Positions 7,115 through 12,297 of a stretch of 12,297 nt of DNA are shown here, piece after piece; position 1 is the first letter of the stretch; each line of letters starts with the position of its first letter. Source of the DNA: Streptosporangiaceae bacterium. Lineage in GTDB: Bacteria; Actinomycetota; Actinomycetes; Streptosporangiales; Streptosporangiaceae. The notes under the pieces are model-generated. The model was not told the origin of the DNA, did not search any database, and worked only from the letters and a program-made list of their open reading frames with translations. Both the position numbers and the translations under genes were made by a program. The stretch covers positions 1-12,297 of the forward strand of contig JASHTQ010000639.1 in NCBI GenBank assembly GCA_030040475.1, given 5' to 3'.

Positions 7115-7945
7115 TCAGCTGCTCTCTCTCGGCTTTGCCGGGCCCTGCGGTTTCACCAGGTTCCTGATCAGCGCCAGGCGCCGGTTAAGTTCCCTGGTGA
7201 ACCTGTCGCTAAGCAGCGGCTCCCTGATCCCCCATACCGCCGCGCCCACCATCGTTCCCACGCAACCGGCCGCCAGCGACTCTTCCAGCCCGCGGCAGAA
7301 TGCCGGGAACTCAAGGCCCTCAGACCTGGCCAGCCAGGGCGAGAAACCCCGACCATATTGACGGGCCCAGGTCTGCGGGTCGTGGACGTCCAGCTTGGCG
7401 AAGCGGACCGCGGGCATCTCGCCGATCTCGGTCAAGAAGCCGACACGATCTTTAATCGAATCGGATACGCCGAAATACGGCTCGACTATTATCGACAGAT
7501 CCAGTTCTTTTGCCAGGGCACTCCACGGCGTCAGCCAGTTGATCACGTCCGCCCAGCGCGCATGGCGAGCCAGGCTCATGCTGAACTTGACGCCCACCGC
7601 ACCGAGGTCCTTGGCCATATAGAGGGCCGGTCCCGGCGGATAGGTACTGTCGATTGCGCGCGCGGAGTCGTACTCGCCATGAATTTCCTGGTCCGGCAAG
7701 CCAATCCAGGTCTCCGCACCGGCGTCGCGAGCAGCCCTGACCACCCCTTCTAGTCCGCTGTCGAAGTCCGTCCCCACCACCAGGCCGGAGATCCCCGCTT
7801 CCAGGCAGGCTCGTATGATGCCCCGTTTCGTCGGGATGCGCGATCGAGGGTCGGCTCCCCACTCCTCCCTTAGCCAGCGATCGAAGGAACGGCCGTGATC
7901 GATGGCTATGCCAAGGTATCTATCCATTGAGCGCTGTCTCATCAT
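7115..7945 (-). CDS. TIM-barrel class I aldolase homologue (DeoC/LacD/DhnA-like)
   Basis: This superfamily cleaves or forms C-C bonds in sugars through a lysine Schiff base. The 276 residues read as successive beta/alpha units: IAIDHG (13-18), the position of the first-strand AxDHG/DQRG motif of DhnA- and LacD-like aldolases; GLVVGTD (54-60); ETWIGLP (78-84); AVGVKFSMS (116-124); SIIVEPYF (151-158); VRFAKLDVHDP (180-190); and GTMVGAAVWG (230-239), which resembles the GRATW end motif. K184, in the strand after the EPY strand, is where LacD-type enzymes carry the Schiff-base lysine; K120 is a second conserved-looking lysine. The substrate cannot be predicted. The first ATG overlaps the NTPase stop as ATGA, with GAGG a few nt upstream; the adjacent second ATG or Met7 are alternatives. 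The tight overlap implies coupled translation and a shared job with the NTPase. Confidence 0.7.
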   Translation of the reverse strand: MMRQRSMDRYLGIAIDHGRSFDRWLREEWGADPRSRIPTKRGIIRACLEAGISGLVVGTDFDSGLEGVVRAARDAGAETWIGLPDQEIHGEYDSARAIDSTYPPGPALYMAKDLGAVGVKFSMSLARHARWADVINWLTPWSALAKELDLSIIVEPYFGVSDSIKDRVGFLTEIGEMPAVRFAKLDVHDPQTWARQYGRGFSPWLARSEGLEFPAFCRGLEESLAAGCVGTMVGAAVWGIREPLLSDRFTRELNRRLALIRNLVKPQGPAKPRESS

Positions 7946-9483
7946 GCACTGTGCCTCACCACTAGCTGAGCCAGTTGGTCCAGAAAGAGATTGATCTCGA
8001 GCTGGCTATTGTCCCGGTCGGCGATAGCCTCGCCGATAGCCACTACGCACTGCAGTGAGCCGAGCCTGCCCATCCTTACCGCAGTCACCCCACGGCATCG
8101 CCGCAATTCACGGTTGTTCATCCGTTCAATCAACAGGCGAGAAATGTCGCCGGCGCCGCGGAGCGAGAGGAGCTCCGTCTCGAAGGCACGGTCCTCGGGA
8201 GTCTCCTTCCGGAGCTCAGCCAGGTAGTCCGCGAGCTCAAATTTTCCCAGCGCGAGGAGCTGAAAGGCGGCCATCTTCCAGCAGAAGACGTTCGGCGCGT
8301 TATTGACGAACCCCTCGAGCCACCTCTCGTACTCCGGCGGACTGCCCCGCAGCAGCGTGGCGAACGTGAGCCAGTCCTCAAGTAGGTACAGATACAGCAT
8401 GCGGTTGTGCTCTTCTAGGTCAGTTCGCTGGCACGCGACCGCCAGTCGGGGGAAATCTTCTGGCATGATCCTCGCCTGGATGAAGATGACGACCATACCA
8501 TCTGAGAGGTCCGCCAGGGACTTCTTGGCCAGCTTGAAGTCTTCGTCAGCACGTATCGCATTGATAAAGCCGCGGGCCACGAAATACTCATAGGAAAGAG
8601 TATCCGGCAATATGATGTGCGGCTTTTCGCCGAACGACGAGGAAGCCAGATGCAGCGTGAGGAAGGGCGATTGTTCCGCGATCGTACGCGCATCCGGCGA
8701 GTGGTTGGCCGATGGCCGGGTCGCGTCAGCGGGGTCGTTCAGCCGCTGTTCGAGCCAGCCGAGCGATACGGCCCGGTCGGGAATCCCTTCCAGCTCGGTC
8801 ACGGCCGGAGTCTCGGTCATATCGCTCATGCCCAGGAAATGTTGAAAGCAGAGACGGCTGAGCAGGTTCGAGTGCTCGATGGGATTCAGATTCTCAATCC
8901 TGGTGCTCATCAGGCGGCTCATGACGAACTCGTCCACCACGGCGCTGATCGAGGCCTTGGCCGTCTTTGCTTCCGCCAGTGCTGTCAGGGCGGCCGGCGT
9001 GCGGAGAAACCTGGTATTGTGGCCCGCGCGGTCCAGCCTGAGCAGGGTCTGTATGCCAACTGAGTTGCCGACAACCGGATTCGTTTCGGCGAGAGAAGCT
9101 ATCTCGTGGATAGGCACCGGCTCCAAAATGACCACCCACGGCGCATAGGTGCTGTAATTTTGCAGGAGATACGACGTGATACCTGCCTTCGGGTCATTTG
9201 CCCGAATCTGGGTCGCGATGGCCAGCTTCTTCTCACCTTGCTTTGTGGCGGACTGAAGCAGGAGGGAGATGTCGCTTAGGCTCTGGCCAGACCGCGGGAA
9301 GTCATCGACCGTTTCAACCTCCACGCTGCTATCGGCAAGGCCCTCGAGTTCTTTCAGCATTGCCGACTTGCCTGCCCCCGGTGCCCCGCTGACGAGGAGC
9401 AGTATCGAGTCGGATTGGATCCACTGGGCAAGAAGCTCGACGCCGACCACTGGTTGCCGTTGCTCGGGAATAACCATGGTCAT
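7942..9483 (-). CDS. Compact STAND-like P-loop NTPase
   Basis: The 513-residue protein has a clear Walker A, GAPGAGKS (33-40), right after a hydrophobic strand ILLLVSG. An acidic VETVDD follows only about 20 residues later, then a LAIATQI strand (87-93) where sensor 1 would be, and WVVILEPVPIHEI (116-128) matching the strand-plus-helix after the NACHT core. It keeps NACHT-like later elements: RFLRTPAALTAL (158-169), a winged-helix-like VVDEFVMSRLM, and LPDTLSYEYFVARGF (292-306), comparable to FVHQSLYEYFLA in the large NACHT protein nearby. The rest is helical. The usual 70-residue spacing from Walker A to a hydrophobic Walker B is missing, so ATP hydrolysis is uncertain. The frame is open to a GTG at 9606, but those 41 codons look non-coding; a GTG at 9516 after a G-run is another option. 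No Shine-Dalgarno precedes the ATG at 9483. Role probably regulatory. Confidence 0.75.
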   Translation of the reverse strand: MTMVIPEQRQPVVGVELLAQWIQSDSILLLVSGAPGAGKSAMLKELEGLADSSVEVETVDDFPRSGQSLSDISLLLQSATKQGEKKLAIATQIRANDPKAGITSYLLQNYSTYAPWVVILEPVPIHEIASLAETNPVVGNSVGIQTLLRLDRAGHNTRFLRTPAALTALAEAKTAKASISAVVDEFVMSRLMSTRIENLNPIEHSNLLSRLCFQHFLGMSDMTETPAVTELEGIPDRAVSLGWLEQRLNDPADATRPSANHSPDARTIAEQSPFLTLHLASSSFGEKPHIILPDTLSYEYFVARGFINAIRADEDFKLAKKSLADLSDGMVVIFIQARIMPEDFPRLAVACQRTDLEEHNRMLYLYLLEDWLTFATLLRGSPPEYERWLEGFVNNAPNVFCWKMAAFQLLALGKFELADYLAELRKETPEDRAFETELLSLRGAGDISRLLIERMNNRELRRCRGVTAVRMGRLGSLQCVVAIGEAIADRDNSQLEINLFLDQLAQLVVRHSA

Positions 9484-9499
9484 CTGCGGCCGCGGGAAC

Positions 9500-9721
9500 T
9501 CAACCCTCAGAGGCACAGCTGCCCCCCATGCCTTCTGGCCTGCACCCATGGACGAAGGTCGACGGGCGCACACATACTGGGCTTTGGATCTCGGCGAACG
9601 ACGCACTCACCGCAACGATCAGTTTGTTCGCTTTCGCGGCAATTGTCAAGTACAGCGCATGGCGCCGGGCCGCCGGCGGCAGCCCGGCGCGGCTACGGTC
9701 GGCAATCGCGCAATATCTCAT
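9500..9721 (-). CDS. Possible small coupled ORF (73 aa), doubtful
   Basis: The ATG overlaps the SDR stop as ATGA, and the frame ends 16 nt before the preferred NTPase start, which is operon-like spacing. The product has a moderately hydrophobic stretch (about 22-43), four cysteines and no recognisable motif. Third-position G/C is only moderate and does not separate this frame from its neighbours. The same DNA holds a perfect TTGACA, so it may simply be an untranslated spacer with an internal promoter. Confidence 0.2.
   Translation of the reverse strand: MRYCAIADRSRAGLPPAARRHALYLTIAAKANKLIVAVSASFAEIQSPVCVRPSTFVHGCRPEGMGGSCASEG
9621..9649 (-). promoter_or_regulatory. Possible internal promoter ahead of the NTPase gene
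   Basis: On the minus strand a perfect TTGACA (9644-9649) is followed after 17 nt by CAAACT (9621-9626), a weak -10 at 3 of 6 but close to the TAAACT of the NACHT promoter. It would start transcription near 9614, allowing the NTPase and aldolase-like genes to be read without the SDR gene. Confidence 0.35.
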
Positions 9722-10404
9722 TTCCGGTTTACGTTAATCTTCGTGACTTCGATTCGCTTGGGCAGGGCAAGCACGTAGCAGACCAGTGCCGCCAGGTCAT
9801 CGGCTTGTATTTGTTTCGACTCGTCCCGCTTAATTACTTCTCCGCTCATATTCGCGTACATATTGCTGGTAAATCCGCTCGGCGACAGGTCCATGACCCG
9901 CGCGGCCGATTCCTTCAATCGGCGCTGGAGGTCGCTGGTGAACTTCGCGAACGCGGCCTTGGAGCTAGAGTACTCGGCGAATTTAGGATAGAACTCGTAT
10001 ATCGAGCTGGACGTCACGTTCACTACATCGGCACCGTTGCTCTCTATCAGATCGACCAGAGCGGACTCGATGGACATGGGAGCGAACACGTTCACTCGGT
10101 ACAGATACTCCATATCGGCATAGTCGAGCTTGTCTATGTCATGAGCGGTCAGCGCACCGGCGGTGTAAATCAGGACATCGAACAGGCTGTGCTTTTCGCG
10201 TATCTGTCGTATTACCCTTTGCACCTCATCGGCCTTGGCCAGGTCGGCATGTATCTCGGTGATTGCCGCGTCCGGGATTTCTGCCTTGGATCGGCCTATT
10301 CCGATGATTTCGAAACCTTGGCGGCTTAGCTGCTTGGCAACTGCGAGACCCAGCCCAGATGTATGTCCGAATATGATGGCGTGACGAGGTGTCGTTGGCT
10401 GCAT
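9718..10404 (-). CDS. SDR-family NAD(P)-dependent oxidoreductase
   Basis: Short-chain dehydrogenases reduce or oxidise carbonyl/hydroxyl groups with NAD(P)H in the cytoplasm. The 228 residues show the full classical set: dinucleotide motif GHTSGLG (13-19, in place of TGxxxGxG), an acidic HADL (52-55), YTAG (80-83, in place of NNAG), N105 in RVNVFAP, active-site serine in VTSSS (130-134) and the catalytic pair Y145/K149 in YSSSK. The short length matches compact classical SDRs, so an active enzyme is likely; substrate unknown. GAGAGAAG lies close upstream of the ATG. At least six ATA isoleucine codons occur in the first 90 codons, unlike the flanking high-GC genes, consistent with acquired DNA. 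It is the first gene of the minus-strand run, and its stop overlaps the ATG of a doubtful small ORF. It may supply the redox step for the aldolase-like partner. Confidence 0.9.
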   Translation of the reverse strand: MQPTTPRHAIIFGHTSGLGLAVAKQLSRQGFEIIGIGRSKAEIPDAAITEIHADLAKADEVQRVIRQIREKHSLFDVLIYTAGALTAHDIDKLDYADMEYLYRVNVFAPMSIESALVDLIESNGADVVNVTSSSIYEFYPKFAEYSSSKAAFAKFTSDLQRRLKESAARVMDLSPSGFTSNMYANMSGEVIKRDESKQIQADDLAALVCYVLALPKRIEVTKINVNRK

Positions 10405-10726
10405 GACTTCTCTCTCGTGTAGTACGTCCCGGACCCGAAAAGCCGCTCGACGACGTGCCGACTATGATACCGTGCGGATCTTGCTATGTAACCTGGTCGC
10501 CACGGCGACTTTGACGCTCGGCACCCGAGCCCTGGAGTGTTGCCTTCCGCCTGAGCGGCGCTCGCCGACGATGCTGCGCTGCTCCCGCATGAACCGTCAG
10601 CAACCGCTGCCTGAGCCGATTAATTGAACGCGCACCACCGTTCGTTCGGTAAAAAAATCTTTATTATCCAGAACGGGAAGTGGTTAACCGTCCCGGTACC
10701 TGTGATTGCGGTTGGTGGCCGTCGTG
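10405..10726. other. Intergenic stretch between SDR and marR-like genes
   Basis: The stretch holds the SDR promoter (10464-10492) and, near 10645-10670, an AT-rich patch with a run of seven A. A short ACCG-TTCGTT-CGGT hairpin (10637-10652 region) precedes the A-run on the + strand. Short frames here have no start signals or motifs, and I see no gene. The switch from the lower-GC block to the high-GC right flank falls in this interval. Confidence 0.5.
10464..10492 (-). promoter_or_regulatory. Promoter of the SDR-NTPase-aldolase run
   Basis: Minus-strand GTTACA (10487-10492, 4 of 6) and TATCAT (10464-10469, 5 of 6) are 17 nt apart. Predicted transcription start near 10457 gives a leader of about 50 nt before the SDR ATG, which has its own purine-rich ribosome site. 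Confidence 0.45.
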
Positions 10727-11179
10727 TTACGGTCCCTCCTGGTCCAGGACGCGCTCGAGCAGGGCCGTCAGCCTGCGGGTGTCGGCGCCGGTCAGCCTGC
10801 CGGTCATCGGGGCCAGGGACGCGGCGATCTTGCCCTCCCCGACGTCGGCGAGTTGCCTGCCCGCGGCGGTGAGGAACACGTCGGTGGCGCGCCCGTCGGC
10901 CGGGTTGGGCGCCCGCTCGAGGAGGCCGCGCTTCTCGGCGCGCTCGACCAGGCCGGAGATCGTCGACTTGTCGAGTCCCAGGTAGTCGGCCAGTTCGCTC
11001 ATCCTGACCCGGCGGTCCCTGAGGATGGCCAGCACCCGGAGCTGGGTCAGGGACAGGTCGTGCTCCGCCGCGACGCGGCTGAGCACGGCCATCGTGGCGA
11101 ACGACGCCCGGACCAGCGCGCTGATCAGATCCTGGCGCTCGGCGCCGGCCGGCGATGCCGCGGGGTCGGGAGACGTCAT
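10727..11179 (-). CDS. MarR-family transcriptional regulator
   Basis: MarR proteins are dimeric winged-helix repressors released by small phenolic or oxidising ligands. The 150 residues have the usual layout: N-terminal dimer helix (15-40), winged helix-turn-helix (about 44-95, recognition helix around LDKSTISGLVERAEKRGLL), the wing NPADGRATDVFLT (92-104) with the signature DGR, and C-terminal dimer helices (105-148). No cysteine is present, so thiol redox sensing of the OhrR kind is unlikely. The ATG at 11179 has no Shine-Dalgarno and lies 6 nt from a TAGGAT -10, suggesting a leaderless transcript. The gene is divergent from the reductase gene across 111 nt with two palindromes, so autorepression plus control of the reductase is the expected arrangement. 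Third codon positions are almost all G/C, so it belongs to the host-like right flank. Confidence 0.93.
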   Translation of the reverse strand: MTSPDPAASPAGAERQDLISALVRASFATMAVLSRVAAEHDLSLTQLRVLAILRDRRVRMSELADYLGLDKSTISGLVERAEKRGLLERAPNPADGRATDVFLTAAGRQLADVGEGKIAASLAPMTGRLTGADTRRLTALLERVLDQEGP

Positions 11180-11185
11180 GCGGGA

Positions 11186-11214
11186 ATCCTAGTTGACTTA
11201 GTTTGTAGTAGCAA
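11186..11214 (-). promoter_or_regulatory. Promoter of the marR-like gene
   Basis: TTGCTA (11209-11214, 4 of 6) and TAGGAT (11186-11191, 4 of 6) are 17 nt apart on the minus strand. The -10 ends 6 nt before the ATG, so the transcript would start at the ATG. Much of it lies inside the first palindrome (11198-11218). Confidence 0.4.
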
Positions 11215-11221
11215 CTAATTT
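11193..11221 (+). promoter_or_regulatory. Promoter of the reductase gene
   Basis: TTGACT (11193-11198, 5 of 6) and TAATTT (11216-11221) are 17 nt apart. The spacer is filled by the first palindrome, and the expected start site near 11228 lies in the second. Bound regulator should exclude polymerase. Confidence 0.5.
11198..11218. promoter_or_regulatory. MarR-type operator, copy 1
   Basis: A 21-bp interrupted palindrome of the form TTAGT-N3-TAGTA-N3-ACTAA; in this copy the outer arms extend to 6 bp (TTAGTT/AACTAA). It lies between -35 and -10 of the reductase promoter and over the -35 of the divergent gene. Binding by the adjacent MarR protein is inferred from position and symmetry. Confidence 0.65.
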
Positions 11222-11240
11222 AGTGGGTAGTACAAACTAA
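11220..11240. promoter_or_regulatory. MarR-type operator, copy 2
   Basis: The second 21-bp copy has the same TTAGT-N3-TAGTA-N3-ACTAA pattern, 1 nt after the first. The centres are 22 bp apart, about two helical turns, so two dimers could bind the same face of the DNA. It covers the predicted start site of the reductase transcript. Confidence 0.65.
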
Positions 11241-11279
11241 TCAAAGAGGCCGCTGTCCCGGCCGCCTGCATGGCTATCT

Positions 11280-11284
11280 GGAGG
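11280..11284 (+). promoter_or_regulatory. Ribosome binding site that fixes the reductase start
   Basis: GGAGG ends 6 nt before the ATG at 11291. The in-frame ATG at 11270 lies upstream of this site and would add seven residues before the family's usual MKA start, so it is rejected. Confidence 0.8.
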
Positions 11285-11290
11285 TTCATC

Positions 11291-12223
11291 ATGAAAGCCG
11301 CCGTCGTCACCACCTTCGACGCCCCGCCCAGGTACCTCGACTTCCCCGACCCCGTCGCCCGCGGGGAGGGCGAGGCCGTCGTGGACGTCCTGGCCGCCGG
11401 GCTGCACCCGCGGGTCCGTTCCCAGGCGGACGGCTCGCACTACACGAGCACCGGTGCGCTTCCCCTCGTCCCCGGCGTGGACGCCGTGGTCCGCGACCCG
11501 GACGGACGCATCCGCTACGCCGTCCTCGACGACACCGCGCTCGGCACGATGGCCGAGCGCACGGTGATCGAGCTGGACCGCAGCGTCGTGCTCCCCGACC
11601 GGACCGACCCGGTGCTGGTCGCGGCGGCGATGAACCCGGCGATGTCCTCGTGGGTGGCGCTGCGCCGGCGCATCGACTTCGGCGGGCGCCAGCGCGTCCT
11701 CGTCCTCGGGGCCACCGGGAACGCGGGCCGGATGGCGATCCAGGTCGCCAAGAGGTTCGGCGCCTCCCAGGTGATCGCGGCAGGCCGTAAGCAGGACCGC
11801 CTCGCCGGGCTCGGCGCCCTCGGCGCCGACCAGACCTGCACCTTCGACCGGCTGGCGGCGGCGGCAGAGGTCGACGTCGTCCTCGACTACGTGTGGGGCC
11901 CGCCCGCGGCCCGGGCGATGGTTGACCTGCTCACCGCCCGCAGCGACCGCAGCCGCCCGCTGACCTGGATCGAGATCGGCTCGGTCGCCGGCTCCGAGGC
12001 CCCGGTCCCCTCCGCCGCGCTGCGTTCGGCCCGGCTCCAGATCGTCGGCAGCGGGATCGGCTCGGTTCCTGGCCGCGACTTCGTGACCGAACTCCCCAAG
12101 CTCGCCGAGGCGGTCGCCGACGGCGCCTTCGATGTCCGCGCCCGGGCCGTCCCGCTCGCCGAGGTCGAGCAGGCGTGGGCCGACGCGGCCAGCACCACCG
12201 ACCGCATCGTCCTGGTCCCCTGA
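11291..12223 (+). CDS. Zinc-free medium-chain (quinone-reductase-like) oxidoreductase
   Basis: MDR enzymes of this branch reduce quinones or enones with NADPH. The 310 residues begin MKAAVV and contain a GroES-like N-terminal half (about 1-110; LPLVPGVDAVV at 58-68) and a Rossmann half with the cofactor loop LGATGNAG (139-146), the second-strand region AAGRKQDRL (163-171), a DVVLDY strand (195-200) and a closing LAEVEQAW (289-296) and RIVLVP. The cysteine cluster and zinc ligands of alcohol dehydrogenases are absent. Slightly short for the family (often about 320-340) but complete at both ends. The start is set by GGAGG at 11280-11284. Divergent from the MarR gene and probably repressed by it through the two operators; the inducer may be the substrate. 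A hairpin follows the stop. Confidence 0.88.
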   Translation: MKAAVVTTFDAPPRYLDFPDPVARGEGEAVVDVLAAGLHPRVRSQADGSHYTSTGALPLVPGVDAVVRDPDGRIRYAVLDDTALGTMAERTVIELDRSVVLPDRTDPVLVAAAMNPAMSSWVALRRRIDFGGRQRVLVLGATGNAGRMAIQVAKRFGASQVIAAGRKQDRLAGLGALGADQTCTFDRLAAAAEVDVVLDYVWGPPAARAMVDLLTARSDRSRPLTWIEIGSVAGSEAPVPSAALRSARLQIVGSGIGSVPGRDFVTELPKLAEAVADGAFDVRARAVPLAEVEQAWADAASTTDRIVLVP

Positions 12224-12229
12224 GCGTCA

Positions 12230-12254
12230 CCTGGGCCCGCCGGCCGGGCCCAGG
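12230..12254 (+). terminator. Strong hairpin terminator after the reductase gene
   Basis: CCTGGGCCCG (12230-12239) pairs perfectly with CGGGCCCAGG (12245-12254) around loop CCGGC, beginning 7 nt after the stop codon. No T-run follows, as is common for terminators in high-GC actinomycetes. Bases 12255-12297 hold nothing I can identify. Confidence 0.75.
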
Positions 12255-12297
12255 CCGGCCCGCGCGCCGGCGTCAACTGCGCTCGCTTGCGGGCGCG

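Noticed and set aside
7160..7185. GCGCCAGG/GGCGCC-like palindrome resembling the NACHT operator arm
   Set aside because: Lies inside the aldolase-like coding sequence and lacks the 21-nt spacing and inner palindrome.
9484..9606. 41-codon N-terminal extension of the compact NTPase to a GTG
   Set aside because: Cys/Arg/Trp-rich, no ribosome site, and the P-loop domain begins naturally after the ATG at 9483. Not fully excluded.
10651..10695. Rho-independent terminator for the marR-like gene (CGGGA/TCCCG stem and T-run)
   Set aside because: The stem is only 5 bp with a 12-nt loop, and the T-run starts 16 nt beyond it.
11270..11290. Upstream ATG of the reductase gene
   Set aside because: It precedes the GGAGG site; the family begins with MKA at 11291.

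Overview
The window is high-GC, with G/C-rich third codon positions in the flanking genes, few Shine-Dalgarno sites and promoters lying directly at start codons. This fits an actinomycete (Actinomycetota); I cannot name a genus. The sequence shows two ordinary flanks and, between them, a lower-GC block of genes with different codon use.

Left flank (1-2651, + strand): the 3' part of a class F-type sortase, a single-pass membrane protein with a Ser-Gly repeat linker, and a secreted, C-terminally anchored DUF4397 protein. The last two are 2 nt apart and clearly co-transcribed. This is a cell-surface operon.

Middle block (2654-10404): (a) a NACHT-type STAND NTPase of 840 residues on the minus strand, with a well-formed promoter that places the transcript start at the ATG (leaderless) and is overlaid by nested inverted repeats. 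(b) Divergent from it, a 308-residue protein with two membrane helices, a coiled coil and a beta-rich domain. (c) A minus-strand run read from right to left: an SDR oxidoreductase, a compact STAND-like P-loop NTPase, a DeoC/LacD/DhnA-type TIM-barrel aldolase homologue coupled to it by an ATGA overlap, and, after a 123-nt gap with hairpins, a pyridoxamine-phosphate-oxidase-like split-barrel protein. The split-barrel gene converges on the membrane-protein gene, and the two stop codons share the bases CTAG.

Right flank (10727-12223): a MarR regulator divergent from a zinc-free medium-chain quinone-reductase-like enzyme. The 111-nt space between them carries two adjacent copies of one 21-bp palindrome, both overlying the promoters of both genes. 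A strong hairpin follows the reductase gene.

Main inference: the middle block looks like an acquired accessory island containing two STAND NTPases of very different build, one paired with a membrane protein and one embedded in a small metabolic operon. STAND/NACHT proteins are known in bacteria as phage sensors and as signalling hubs, so a defence or stress-sensing role is a reasonable hypothesis, but nothing in the sequence proves it. No tRNA, rRNA, CRISPR array, transposase or integrase was seen.
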